Assembly (NCBI GenBank): GCA_034430215.1
Contig: DAOUFE010000019.1
Coordinates: 124,001-188,000, forward strand
Reading direction: 5' to 3'
Length of the DNA stretch: 64,000 bases
From: UBA4782 sp034430215
GTDB lineage: Bacteria; Chloroflexota; Anaerolineae; Anaerolineales; Anaerolineaceae
The notes beneath the pieces are model-generated. The model ran no database searches and was not told the DNA's origin. It saw nothing but the letters and a program-made list of their open reading frames with translations. This document shows positions 9,685-18,193 of the stretch, piece by piece (position 1 is the stretch's first letter; every line of letters starts with the position of its first letter). Position numbers and translations under genes: made by a program.

Positions 9685-11010
9685 TTACAGTAGTTTTGCG
9701 GTTAAATCATGTACCAATGCACCGGTGACTTGTGTATTTACCAGGTTTCCGGGCTCCACTTTTTCATCTAAAAAGACAAGGCCATCAATTTCTGGTGCGT
9801 CTCTGAATGTACGACCAATTGAATGAGTATCATCGGCACCTTCTATCAGAACCTGCATGGATTTCCCAACCCATTTTTGATTTAGCTTTAATGAAATATT
9901 TTGCTGCATCTTCATCAATCGTTCAACTCTATCTGCTTTCTCTTCTTGAGAAACAGGATCGCCATACTTTTCACTGGCAGTGCCTTTCTCAAACGAAAAT
10001 GGGAAAACGCCAACCCGGTCGAATTTCACTTCTGAAATGAAATCCAATAGTGTCTGGAATTCCCTTTCAGTTTCTCCAGGGTAACCCACAATAAAGGTTG
10101 TTCGAATTGCCAAGTCAGGCATGGCTTTTCTCATTTTTTCGATCATTTGGGTAGTTTGGTCGATTTTTGAAGGACGCTGCATTTTCTTGAGTATTCCCGG
10201 ATCTGCATGTTGCAGAGGGATATCAAGATAGTGAAGCATTTGGGGTAATGATGCCATTCTATCGATAAGACGATCGGTAACAAATCCAGGATATGCGTAT
10301 AGGATGCGAATCCAGGGAATTTGTGGTGCCTTTTTACAGATTTGATCGATTAATGTAGTTAAACCGTCTTTCATTCCAAGGTCTGAACCATAATCTGTAG
10401 TATCTTGAGCGATAAGGTTCATTTCTTTAATATTCATTTGCTGTAAAAATTGTGCATCATTTACAATGGCATCGATGGGGCGGCTTACATTTTTCCCTTT
10501 GATTAGAGGAATGGCACAAAAAGCGCATAAGCGGCGACAGCCATCCGCAATTTTCAAATAAGCACTCGCACCCTGGATAGAAACACGCGCCAGGTTTTTG
10601 TAATCCATGCGAAGAGGCGTTTCAGGGATATCAAATCGTTGTGCTGGGGGATTTCCTGCTCGAAAAGAAGCAATGAAGGATGCAATATCCATCCAATTTC
10701 TTGTTCCAATAATGCCATCTAATCCGTTGACTTGATCAAGCAAGTGAGCGCCATAACGCTGTGGAAGACATCCGGTGGCAATCAAAAACTGATCACTCTT
10801 CTTTTTAACAGCCAGGTTTTGCAGTTCTGCAATCGATTCTTCTCTGGCAGGAGCGATAAAACCGCAGGTATTTACGATCAAAAACCGAGCTTGCGATGGT
10901 TTTTGAACTGGAGTTATACCGTCATCGATTAGAAGTGCTGCCATAGAATCTGCATCAACACTATTTTTAGCGCAGCCCAACGAAATGAGATAAAAAGTAT
11001 TTTCTTTCAT
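9685..11010 (-). CDS. rimO: Ribosomal protein S12 methylthiotransferase RimO
   Basis: A 441-residue radical SAM methylthiotransferase that modifies the conserved aspartate of ribosomal protein S12. The N-terminal UPF0004 domain has the three cysteines for the auxiliary 4Fe-4S cluster (Cys13, Cys49, Cys81). The radical SAM domain has CRRLCAFC (Cys158, Cys162, Cys165), and the following AIPLIKG fits RimO better than MiaB. A TRAM domain closes the protein. It is the last gene of an rplI - RodZ-like - rimO run, 9 bases after its neighbour, so it is grouped with another ribosomal gene. Confidence 0.95.
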   Translation of the reverse strand: MKENTFYLISLGCAKNSVDADSMAALLIDDGITPVQKPSQARFLIVNTCGFIAPAREESIAELQNLAVKKKSDQFLIATGCLPQRYGAHLLDQVNGLDGIIGTRNWMDIASFIASFRAGNPPAQRFDIPETPLRMDYKNLARVSIQGASAYLKIADGCRRLCAFCAIPLIKGKNVSRPIDAIVNDAQFLQQMNIKEMNLIAQDTTDYGSDLGMKDGLTTLIDQICKKAPQIPWIRILYAYPGFVTDRLIDRMASLPQMLHYLDIPLQHADPGILKKMQRPSKIDQTTQMIEKMRKAMPDLAIRTTFIVGYPGETEREFQTLLDFISEVKFDRVGVFPFSFEKGTASEKYGDPVSQEEKADRVERLMKMQQNISLKLNQKWVGKSMQVLIEGADDTHSIGRTFRDAPEIDGLVFLDEKVEPGNLVNTQVTGALVHDLTAKLL

Positions 11011-11019
11011 GTGAACTTC

Positions 11020-12426
11020 TTATGGAATGTAGGGAGTAACTGTCGGAGTAAATATTGGTGTAGGCTCCAGAGTCGGCGTACTGGTGACTGCAGGGGTATT
11101 CGTGGAAGTAGGCAAGGGTGCAATCGTTGGGGTGATAATGCCCGATATGTCAAATGTCATGTGCAGTACTTCTCCAATATTACCTAATATGCCCAAATCC
11201 TGTTCGTTAAAAATAATTTGAACAGAGGATGCATCGCCTGTTGTTAATTCGAGGGATTTAGTGGCATAAAACGGATATGCGTTTCCTGGCGTAATTCTTC
11301 CATTAAATACTTCTTTACCATCTGCTACAATTTTTAACCAGGCACGCTGACGAGCAATAATTGAAACTTGAATTGGAGATCCCTCATTACCTTGCTGGGT
11401 TGTCTCTATAACTTGAGTGGCTATTGGAACCACGACAGATCCATCATCAGGATGCGTAGTTGCGATATTTGTTTGAAGTACTACGGCTTCAGATGGTGTT
11501 GCAGCACTTTCTTCAGTATTCAAGAGAATTTCTGAGATTGATATTGGTGTTTCAACGGCTTCTGCTTTACGATAACGAGAAACACTAAATGCAGCCCAAA
11601 TTGCAAATCCAAGTAATATAAGAATAACACTGCCACTGATTAAAAGATCGGCACTCAGGAACCTGGACCATTTCCCAGCAGGTTTGTGAAGGGTTTTCGC
11701 ATGAGGAAGTAATTCCCTATTTTCTAAAGCGAGCATTCCCTGGCGACGAGCCTGCAATCCATTAGCAAATTCTAGCAAAATCTCATCAATATCCAATCCC
11801 AAGAATTTTGCATAATTACTGAGCATTCCCTGACATTGAACTCGTGAAGGGATATCATCAATTTTTCCTTCTTCCAATGCTTTCAGGTAATATTCGCGTA
11901 CATGAATGAACTTTTCTATATCTTTGAATTGGAGATGAAGAATTTCTCGTCGTTCTTTTAACTTTTTACCCAATTGCTGAAAATGCCAATCTGCAGCACT
12001 CATTCCATTCGATAAAAGTTCCTGCTGAGAAACCTCATGTAATTCGAATGCTTCATGTAATTGATCGTCCGAAGTACTGATATCAGAATTGATTTCTTCT
12101 AATTGCGTTTCTTGCGGGGACGGTTCTTGAGAAGCTTCCACATTCATATTTATTTCATCTACCGCCCGGATTGGTGAAGCTGAAACCTGCTGTGGTACGA
12201 TCCCTTCCCATTGATCCAATAAAGGTTGAATTTCAAGGTTGAGATAGCCTGCGTATAATCTGAGAAATCCCTTTGCCTGCACCATGGAAGGCAATAGTTC
12301 TCGCTCATCGGCTTCGAGAGCGCGTAAATAGTCGGGCTTTATATGAGTAGCAAAAGCGGCTTGCTCAATCGTAAGCCGCTTTTGCTCGCGAGCCTTGCGT
12401 AATTGCTCACCAATCGAGCTATTCAT
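11020..12426 (-). CDS. RodZ-like protein with two N-terminal HTH domains
   Basis: A 468-residue single-pass membrane protein. A first HTH_25/XRE domain at about 1-75 (GEQLRKAREQKRLTIEQAA) is the RodZ type, which in RodZ contacts MreB. A second, weaker HTH copy of the same kind lies at about 150-225. A transmembrane helix spans about 261-282, followed by a linker, a DUF4115-like beta domain at about 350-440, and a Thr/Pro-rich tail. The arrangement is RodZ (cytoplasmic HTH, one TM, extracytoplasmic beta domain) except for the duplicated HTH. A role in cell shape through the MreB encoded at 22487 is inference. A RodZ-like sensor of another kind is the alternative. Confidence 0.82.
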   Translation of the reverse strand: MNSSIGEQLRKAREQKRLTIEQAAFATHIKPDYLRALEADERELLPSMVQAKGFLRLYAGYLNLEIQPLLDQWEGIVPQQVSASPIRAVDEINMNVEASQEPSPQETQLEEINSDISTSDDQLHEAFELHEVSQQELLSNGMSAADWHFQQLGKKLKERREILHLQFKDIEKFIHVREYYLKALEEGKIDDIPSRVQCQGMLSNYAKFLGLDIDEILLEFANGLQARRQGMLALENRELLPHAKTLHKPAGKWSRFLSADLLISGSVILILLGFAIWAAFSVSRYRKAEAVETPISISEILLNTEESAATPSEAVVLQTNIATTHPDDGSVVVPIATQVIETTQQGNEGSPIQVSIIARQRAWLKIVADGKEVFNGRITPGNAYPFYATKSLELTTGDASSVQIIFNEQDLGILGNIGEVLHMTFDISGIITPTIAPLPTSTNTPAVTSTPTLEPTPIFTPTVTPYIP

Positions 12427-12443
12427 CGCAAAACTTAGTGAAA

Positions 12444-12989
12444 TTATTCTTTAGCATCATCCGTTGCGGCAGTTTCAACAGCAGGTGATTCCTCTGCAGC
12501 AACTTCCGGTTCACTGGTCTTCTGTAAAGAGGCAGGCAATTCACCTTCTCGGTAAACAATGACCTTTACTTTTGGATTAAGATCCATAGTAAGCCGGACA
12601 GTAGCTGTGTACTCGCCAAGAGATCGGATTGGCTCACATTCGATCTGGTGACGATTGATCTTTGTGATGCCTAATTTTGTATTAATGGCATCTGCAATCA
12701 TCTGAGTGGTGATCGAGCCATAAAGCTTTCCAGTTTCTCCAGCTTTCCCAGCGAAACCGAAAACCAATCCATCCACCTGATCGGACAAACCACTGAGCTC
12801 GTTATTCAACTCTGCGCGTTGAATGGTAGCTTTCTGGCGAATATGATCAATTTGCTTTAAGGCACCTGTAGTGGCTAATACAGCCAAACCCTGAGGAAGA
12901 AGAAAGTTACGTCCGAAGCCATCAGCAACTTTCTTTACATCACCAGCACGTCCTAGTTTATATACATCTTTTACAAGCAATACTTTCAT
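12444..12989 (-). CDS. rplI: 50S ribosomal protein L9
   Basis: A 181-residue L9 starting MKVLLVKDVYKLGRAGD, the invariant L9 N-terminus, with the GFGRNFLLPQGLA motif and the connecting helix and C-terminal rRNA-binding domain. About 30 extra C-terminal residues are acidic and alanine-rich (EVAAEESPAVETAATDDAKE), longer than the usual roughly 150-residue L9. The frame is open 17 codons upstream, but ATG 12989 gives the canonical start. It heads the rplI - RodZ-like - rimO run. No rpsF, ssb or rpsR is adjacent, unlike many bacteria. Confidence 0.97.
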   Translation of the reverse strand: MKVLLVKDVYKLGRAGDVKKVADGFGRNFLLPQGLAVLATTGALKQIDHIRQKATIQRAELNNELSGLSDQVDGLVFGFAGKAGETGKLYGSITTQMIADAINTKLGITKINRHQIECEPIRSLGEYTATVRLTMDLNPKVKVIVYREGELPASLQKTSEPEVAAEESPAVETAATDDAKE

Positions 12990-13024
12990 GATCCAAGCCC
13001 TTTCCTGAAAGGAAATGAAGATAT

Positions 13025-13046
13025 GGTGCGAAGGGTACAACGCACC
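13025..13046 (-). promoter_or_regulatory. Hairpin in the L9 leader
   Basis: A perfect 6-bp stem (GGTGCG / CGCACC on the plus strand) with a 10-base loop lies 35 bases upstream of the rplI start. No T-run follows on the minus strand, so it is not a simple terminator. It could be a leader structure or chance. No clear promoter was found beside it. Confidence 0.3.
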
Positions 13047-13113
13047 GGGTAAATATTCTACCAGACAGACATAGAACCGTCAAACAGAAAGGTAAATTTG
13101 TCTAACTGAAAGA

Positions 13114-13455
13114 TCATACGCCATATAAACGAGCAACCGGCAAAACTGCCAATACTCCGGTATTCGGTTGGTTCAGATCACCGGTAATTTTTTGGGTTGC
13201 ATCAATGATAGCATCTACCATTTCTTCTCCATGAACAAGCGTGATCACCGTCCGATTAAGAACCTCTTCATGGGATAAAAGGTCTTCCAGGCTGGGAATA
13301 AGAGGGATATCTTCGCGCAAAGCTGAATATTTTTTGATCCTTCCCAATCCGGTAGAAGCGAAAACCGTCATTCCACCGACGCCTATGTTATTCCATGCTT
13401 CGAGCACTTCTTCCAGTTTGCTGACGTCATTCAAGACAAAGAAAATCATGAACAT
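13114..13455 (-). CDS. PII-like signalling protein paired with an antiporter
   Basis: A 113-residue protein with the ferredoxin-like PII fold pattern: VLNDVSKLEEVLEAWNNIG, then GVGGMTVFASTGLGRIKK matching the GITGMTV..GFGRQKG stretch of GlnB, then a late beta strand AVLPVARLYGV. The GlnB uridylylation Tyr51 and the second PII signature (TGKIGDGKIF) are not conserved, so this is a PII-like rather than a nitrogen-control PII protein. Its ATG follows the antiporter stop with no gap, behind an AGGAGG site embedded in the end of the antiporter gene, so the two are translationally coupled. By analogy with other transporter-linked PII-like proteins it probably binds a nucleotide and controls the antiporter. 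That is inference. Confidence 0.72.
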   Translation of the reverse strand: MFMIFFVLNDVSKLEEVLEAWNNIGVGGMTVFASTGLGRIKKYSALREDIPLIPSLEDLLSHEEVLNRTVITLVHGEEMVDAIIDATQKITGDLNQPNTGVLAVLPVARLYGV

Positions 13456-14679
13456 TTAATCCTCCTGAGAGGTCAAAATTTCTGCTGTTTTTCGTTTATC
13501 GCCACGAATGAATGATGCTCGTAGAAGAGGTGGCGTAAGAAGCGTTGTGAACAACACAACTGCAATAATGGCAGAAAAAGTTTGGTTATTGAGCAGGGCA
13601 TTATCTATTCCAATTTTCGCAATGATCAAACCAACCTCGCCACGCGAGATCATGCCTGTCCCTATTTGGACAGATTCAAGAACGGGTAATCCAGCTAACT
13701 TTGCTCCCAATCCGGCGCCTAGTATTTTCCCAATAATTGAAAGAATGACAATGATCAGGATCATCCAAATATATGATCCGCTTATTTCTCTTAAATTCAT
13801 GCTCAAACCGATGGAAACAAAAAAGATTGGGACAAAGAAACCATAAGAAAGGGAGTGTATACCAGATTCAAAATTCGATTTTTCAGAGGTGCGAGAGAAC
13901 ATCAAGCCAGCAATAAAACTGCCAGTAATGGCAGCCATACTGCCAATGATTTCTGCAGCTAAACCGTAAAGAAAAATGATCACTACTGCTAAAACAAGAC
14001 TTCCCTGGCTGATCGGCAGCCTGGATACTTTTCGGCTTATCCAGGGAAGCAAAAACAAGCCAAATGCAGTTGAGAGGGTCAAGAATCCTATCATCCTAAC
14101 AACTACCAGCAGGATGGCAATAATACCAGACGCACCAGATGTAAATGCTAGAAAAATGGAAAGTAACAAAATTACTAAAATATCATCAAACACTGCAGCT
14201 CCCAGCAAACCGAGACCAACACGTGTTCTTAGCTTTCCCATTTCCATAAGTGTTTGAGCTGAAATGCTCACGCTGGTAGCTGAAAGTGCAAGTCCAAGAT
14301 ATATGGCATGCGGAGTTGACATGTCTGAGAGTAATCCGATGCCATACCCGAACCCTAACGGAAAGATCACACCCAGTATTCCAGTATATGCAGAGACCCG
14401 GCTGTTTTTTACTATTTCGCTGATATGAAGTTCTAAACCAGCAAGAAACATTAATAATAAGACACCAATTTCGCCTAATTCGTAAATTAAATCGCCAAGA
14501 TGAGTATCTGTAATGAATGAAAGATGGGTGATATTGAGAAGACTGGGACCTAATATTACGCCAACCAGAAGCTCGCCAAATACAGATGGTTGTTTAATTC
14601 GGGTTGAAAAGTACCCGGCAAGTTTGGCAGCGATCAAGATGGAAGCCAGCATGAAGATAAGCTGCAAGAAAGGCGTCAT
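13456..14679 (-). CDS. Cation:proton antiporter, CPA2/KefB-like membrane domain
   Basis: A 407-residue polytopic protein with about 12 hydrophobic segments and the Na_H_Exchanger fold (GELLVGVILGPSLLN, GEIGVLLLMFLAGLEL near TM3, the SATSVSISAQTL segment, GMISRGEVGLIIA). It exchanges Na+ or K+ for protons across the cytoplasmic membrane. It lacks the C-terminal RCK/TrkA-N regulatory domain of KefB, and the adjacent coupled PII-like protein may fill that role. It is divergent from the methylmalonyl-CoA mutase gene across about 113 bases. Only a distant GGAG precedes the ATG. Confidence 0.9.
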   Translation of the reverse strand: MTPFLQLIFMLASILIAAKLAGYFSTRIKQPSVFGELLVGVILGPSLLNITHLSFITDTHLGDLIYELGEIGVLLLMFLAGLELHISEIVKNSRVSAYTGILGVIFPLGFGYGIGLLSDMSTPHAIYLGLALSATSVSISAQTLMEMGKLRTRVGLGLLGAAVFDDILVILLLSIFLAFTSGASGIIAILLVVVRMIGFLTLSTAFGLFLLPWISRKVSRLPISQGSLVLAVVIIFLYGLAAEIIGSMAAITGSFIAGLMFSRTSEKSNFESGIHSLSYGFFVPIFFVSIGLSMNLREISGSYIWMILIIVILSIIGKILGAGLGAKLAGLPVLESVQIGTGMISRGEVGLIIAKIGIDNALLNNQTFSAIIAVVLFTTLLTPPLLRASFIRGDKRKTAEILTSQED

Positions 14680-14792
14680 AATAATTCAATTCTCCATGTA
14701 CATTGTCCAAAGTTTACCATAACTAATTAACTCTCATTTCTTTTTTATCTGTTGTATACTCATGCTATAACCAAACCTAAGGGATATATTCT

Positions 14793-16442
14793 ATGGATAT
14801 TGAACAAGAGAAAAAACGTTGGGAAGAACAGAAATTACAACCCGTTTTGCAAAAGTTTCCTGAAAGAAAAAAGCAATTCCTTACTTCTTCGGAAATACCG
14901 GTGCCTGTGATCAGCATTCCAAAAGAATTTAATTACATTGAAGAGCTGGGATTTCCAGGTGAATATCCATTTACAAGAGGTATTCAACCTACAATGTATC
15001 GTGGGCGATTTTGGACAATGCGCCAATATGCAGGCTTTGCCAGTGCGGAAGAGTCTAACCTGCGATATCGTTATTTATTGGAGCAAGGTCAGACCGGACT
15101 TTCAGTCGCTTTCGACCTGCCTACTCAGATCGGTTATGATGCAGACGATCCAATCGCGATGGGAGAGGTAGGAAAAGTAGGTGTTTCCATTTCTTCACTC
15201 CATGATATGGAAACATTATTTCATGAAATACCTTTGGATAAAGTATCTACCAGTATGACAATCAACGCACCTGCTGCAGTTCTGCTGGCGATGTATATCG
15301 CTGTAGCAAAAAAGCAAGGTGTGGCTCCTGGGAAACTACGAGGTACCATCCAAAATGATATATTAAAAGAATACATCGCACGTGGTACTTATATTTTCCC
15401 GCCAGCACCCTCCATGCGGTTGATTACAGATATATTCCAATATTGTGCAAAGGAAGTTCCCCAGTGGAATACGATCAGCATTTCGGGCTATCATATTCGT
15501 GAAGCAGGTTCTACCGCAGTACAGGAAGTAGCTTTTACGTTGGCTAACGCAATTGCCTATGTTCAGGCTGCTATCAATGCGGGTTTAAAAGTTGATGACT
15601 TTGCTTCACAGCTTTCATTTTTCTTCAACGCGCACAACAATTTCCTGGAGGAAGTTGCAAAATTTCGGGCTGCTCGAAGAGTTTGGGCAGAGATCATCAA
15701 AAATCGGTTCGGTTCTGACGATCCACGTTCACAGATGCTACGTTTTCATACGCAAACCGCTGGATCGACTTTAACAGCTCAACAACCTGAAAATAATATC
15801 GTTCGTGTGACATTACAAGCGCTCGCTGCGATCATGGGAGGAACACAATCTCTCCACACAAACAGTATGGATGAAGCGTTGTGGCTGCCAACAGAAAAAT
15901 CGGTTCGTGTAGCATTACGTACACAACAGATTATTGCTCATGAATCGGGTGTAGCGGATAGTGTTGATCCTCTGGGTGGTTCATATCTTATTGAACAGCT
16001 TACCAATGAGATTGCTGAAAAAGCGAAAGAATACATCCAAAAGATCGATGATCTTGGTGGAGCGCTGGCTGCAATTGAGCGGGGTTATATTCAATCAGAA
16101 ATTCAAGATGCTTCTTACAAATATCAAAAAGCGGTAGAAAGTAAAGAGCAGATCGTAGTGGGGGTAAATGCTTTTGAAACAAAAGAAGAAATGCAATTAG
16201 AAAGGTTAAAAGTTGATCCTGCAATAGAGGAAAATCAGCGAACGAAACTTCGAAGTTTACGAGAACATCGGGATGAGAATAAGGCTTCGGAATTGATGGT
16301 TGCGTTGGAAAAAACAGCGAAAAGTTCAGATAACCTGATACCAATACTGATAACCTGTGTCGAAGCAAACCTGACTCTCGGTGAAATTTGTGGAGTCCTT
16401 CGTAAAGTATGGGGTGAATATCAACCCCCAGCATGGATATAA
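14793..16442 (+). CDS. Methylmalonyl-CoA mutase, catalytic (large) subunit
   Basis: A 549-residue TIM-barrel subunit of the B12-dependent mutase interconverting (R)-methylmalonyl-CoA and succinyl-CoA. Motifs include YPFTRGIQPTMYRGRFWTM, FDLPTQIGYDADDP, TIQNDILKEYIARGTYIFP, SGYHIREAGSTAVQE with the conserved active-site His, and HTQTAGSTLTAQQPENNI. The C-terminal B12-binding domain (DxHxxG) is absent, so this is the split type needing a separate small subunit, which is not in the window. The epimerase follows 15 bases downstream, so the operon serves propionate or methylmalonate metabolism. Related isobutyryl- or ethylmalonyl-type mutases cannot be fully excluded, but the epimerase neighbour favours methylmalonyl-CoA. 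Confidence 0.95.
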   Translation: MDIEQEKKRWEEQKLQPVLQKFPERKKQFLTSSEIPVPVISIPKEFNYIEELGFPGEYPFTRGIQPTMYRGRFWTMRQYAGFASAEESNLRYRYLLEQGQTGLSVAFDLPTQIGYDADDPIAMGEVGKVGVSISSLHDMETLFHEIPLDKVSTSMTINAPAAVLLAMYIAVAKKQGVAPGKLRGTIQNDILKEYIARGTYIFPPAPSMRLITDIFQYCAKEVPQWNTISISGYHIREAGSTAVQEVAFTLANAIAYVQAAINAGLKVDDFASQLSFFFNAHNNFLEEVAKFRAARRVWAEIIKNRFGSDDPRSQMLRFHTQTAGSTLTAQQPENNIVRVTLQALAAIMGGTQSLHTNSMDEALWLPTEKSVRVALRTQQIIAHESGVADSVDPLGGSYLIEQLTNEIAEKAKEYIQKIDDLGGALAAIERGYIQSEIQDASYKYQKAVESKEQIVVGVNAFETKEEMQLERLKVDPAIEENQRTKLRSLREHRDENKASELMVALEKTAKSSDNLIPILITCVEANLTLGEICGVLRKVWGEYQPPAWI

Positions 16443-16457
16443 CAGAGGAGCAGAAGA

Positions 16458-16865
16458 ATGGTAGAAATCAAGAAAGTCAATCATGTGGGCATTGTTGTAA
16501 ATGATCTGGAGGAATCTTTAAAATTCTGGCGAGACACATTAGGGCTTGAATTGGATCACGTCGAAGACTTGCCCAGCCAGAAATCTAAAGTTGCGTTCTT
16601 GCCGGTAGGAGAAACTGAAATTGAGCTTGTAATACCATCCGATGAGACAACTGGGTCGGGCAAGTTCCTCAAAGAGCGGGGACCTGGAATACATCATCTA
16701 TGTTTCGAAGTGGATGATATTGAAGGTATGCTCAAACAATTGAAAGATAAAGGAATTCGCCTGGTTAATGAAACTCCGATAGCTTTGGAAGGCCGGAAGA
16801 TGGCTTTTATTCATCCAAAAAGCGCAAATGGTGTTCTGGTGGAGTTATATCAACTGACTAATTAG
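16458..16865 (+). CDS. mce: Methylmalonyl-CoA epimerase
   Basis: A 135-residue glyoxalase/VOC-fold protein that interconverts the (S) and (R) forms of methylmalonyl-CoA. The two beta-alpha-beta-beta-beta modules and metal ligands are visible: VNHVGIVVNDLEESLKFW at the N-terminus (His), GPGIHHLCFEVDD in the middle (His) and GVLVELYQ near the end (Glu). The length is typical of the family. It has a GAGGAG ribosome-binding site and sits 15 bases after the mutase large subunit, whose substrate it supplies. Confidence 0.95.
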   Translation: MVEIKKVNHVGIVVNDLEESLKFWRDTLGLELDHVEDLPSQKSKVAFLPVGETEIELVIPSDETTGSGKFLKERGPGIHHLCFEVDDIEGMLKQLKDKGIRLVNETPIALEGRKMAFIHPKSANGVLVELYQLTN

Positions 16866-16916
16866 TACTGATGCCTGTGTAGTAACTCAGTAGGTAGATG
16901 GAAAAGGATCAGACCT

Positions 16917-16966
16917 CTCATTAGCACAACCAGGGAGAAGCATACCTGCTTGTGCTAATGAGTTTT
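16917..16966 (+). terminator. Long hairpin after the mutase/epimerase operon
   Basis: A perfect 13-bp stem (CTCATTAGCACAA 16917-16929 / TTGTGCTAATGAG 16950-16962) is extended after one C-C mismatch by CAGG/CCTG, with a 10-base apical loop, and is followed by TTTTATG. It lies 51 bases past the epimerase stop in the largest intergenic gap of the window (16866-17099). The short T-run makes it an acceptable but unusual terminator. The rest of the gap is AT-rich leader with no convincing reading frame. Confidence 0.6.
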
Positions 16967-17099
16967 ATGGGGAGGATTGATAACCAGATGTAAGGAAGGT
17001 GAAGAAAGATTGCTGGACATTTATTCAGCATTCAGGTATTATTTATTTTTTGGAATGTGTATATAGTTTGAAGATAAAAATTTATTTTGAGGGAGAAAC

Positions 17100-18170
17100 A
17101 TGGATAAAACTGCTTCCTTTTTGAAAGAAATAACTGAAGCTCATGGTGTATCTGGTTATGAAGGTCCTGTGCAGCAAGTAGTACGCAAGTATATGGAACC
17201 TTTGGGTGAAATAAGTCAAGACAAGATAGGAAGCGTAATCTGTAAAAAGACTGGCAGCTCAGAAAAACCTCGTGTGATGATCGCCGGTCATATGGATGAA
17301 ATTGGTTTCATGGTAAAGCAAATCACTGATGAGGGATTTCTAAAATTCCTTCCTCTTGGTGGTTGGTTTGATCAGGTTCTGTTGGGACAGCGTGTTATCG
17401 TTAAAACTCATAAAGGTGATATTGTTGGCGTTATTGGGGTAAAACCACCTCATCTTCTTACCGCTGAAGAAAAATCAAAAGTTATCATTCGAAAAGATAT
17501 GTACATTGATATTGGTGCTACCAGTAAAGAAGAAGTTACTGAAGCTGGAGTGCGCGTAGGAGATCCAATCATTCCACGAGCGGATTTTGTTGAGCTGGCG
17601 AATGGAAAAAGCTATCTTTCCAAAGCATGGGATGACAGAATTGGAGTTGCGCTTGTGATTTCTGTGTTGGAAAAATTCCAAAAAGAAAACCATCCAAACA
17701 CCGTTTTTGGTGTATCCACTGTAATGGAAGAAGTTGGTTTACGAGGGGCTACAACGAGTGTTCATGCAGTTGACCCGGATGTAGCAATTGTTTTAGAAGC
17801 TGATATCGCTGGCGATGTGCCGGGGGTAAAACCCGAAGAATCTTCAGTGAAATTAGGGAGAGGCCCAAGCCTGGTTTTCCACGATGCGCGCATGATCCCG
17901 AACGTCAAACTACGTGATCTAGTCATTTCAACTGCAGAAGAATTAAATATACCTTTGCAATTCTCATCATTGGAAGCTGGCGCTACTGATGGCGCTGCAA
18001 TCCATCTTCATAAAATTGGTGTTCCTACAGTTGTTATTTCTGTTCCAGCCAGACACATTCATTCTCACAGCAGTATTATCCATCGGGATGATTATGACAA
18101 TACTGTTGCTCTCCTTGCAGCTATGATTAAGAAACTTGATGAACCGACTGTAACCAGTCTGACTGAATAA
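17100..18170 (+). CDS. M42 family metallopeptidase (glutamyl aminopeptidase/CelM type)
   Basis: A 356-residue dinuclear-metal aminopeptidase. Metal-binding and catalytic motifs are in family order: AGHMDEIGFMV (His, Asp), KAWDDRIGVALV (bridging Asp), VMEEVGLRGA (catalytic Glu-Glu) and PARHIHSHSSI (C-terminal His). The fold also carries a PDZ-like insertion in the first half. Such enzymes form tetrahedral dodecamers and trim peptides in the cytoplasm; some were first annotated as endoglucanase M. A GGGAG ribosome-binding site precedes ATG. The gene runs 23 bases ahead of atpA, so it probably shares a transcript with the ATP synthase genes, in the place where F0 and delta genes normally sit. 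Confidence 0.94.
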   Translation: MDKTASFLKEITEAHGVSGYEGPVQQVVRKYMEPLGEISQDKIGSVICKKTGSSEKPRVMIAGHMDEIGFMVKQITDEGFLKFLPLGGWFDQVLLGQRVIVKTHKGDIVGVIGVKPPHLLTAEEKSKVIIRKDMYIDIGATSKEEVTEAGVRVGDPIIPRADFVELANGKSYLSKAWDDRIGVALVISVLEKFQKENHPNTVFGVSTVMEEVGLRGATTSVHAVDPDVAIVLEADIAGDVPGVKPEESSVKLGRGPSLVFHDARMIPNVKLRDLVISTAEELNIPLQFSSLEAGATDGAAIHLHKIGVPTVVISVPARHIHSHSSIIHRDDYDNTVALLAAMIKKLDEPTVTSLTE

Positions 18171-18193
18171 TTTATTGGATATCGGGAGGATTC

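Noticed and set aside
16917..16962. Cobalamin riboswitch before the M42 peptidase or after the B12-dependent mutase
   Set aside because: CAGG..CCTG in the hairpin only vaguely resembles the B12 box, and no other conserved cobalamin riboswitch element is found; it is better read as a terminator-like hairpin.
17100..18170. ATP synthase delta or F0 subunit directly upstream of atpA
   Set aside because: The gene there has all the M42 metal-binding motifs and no similarity to delta or F0 subunits.
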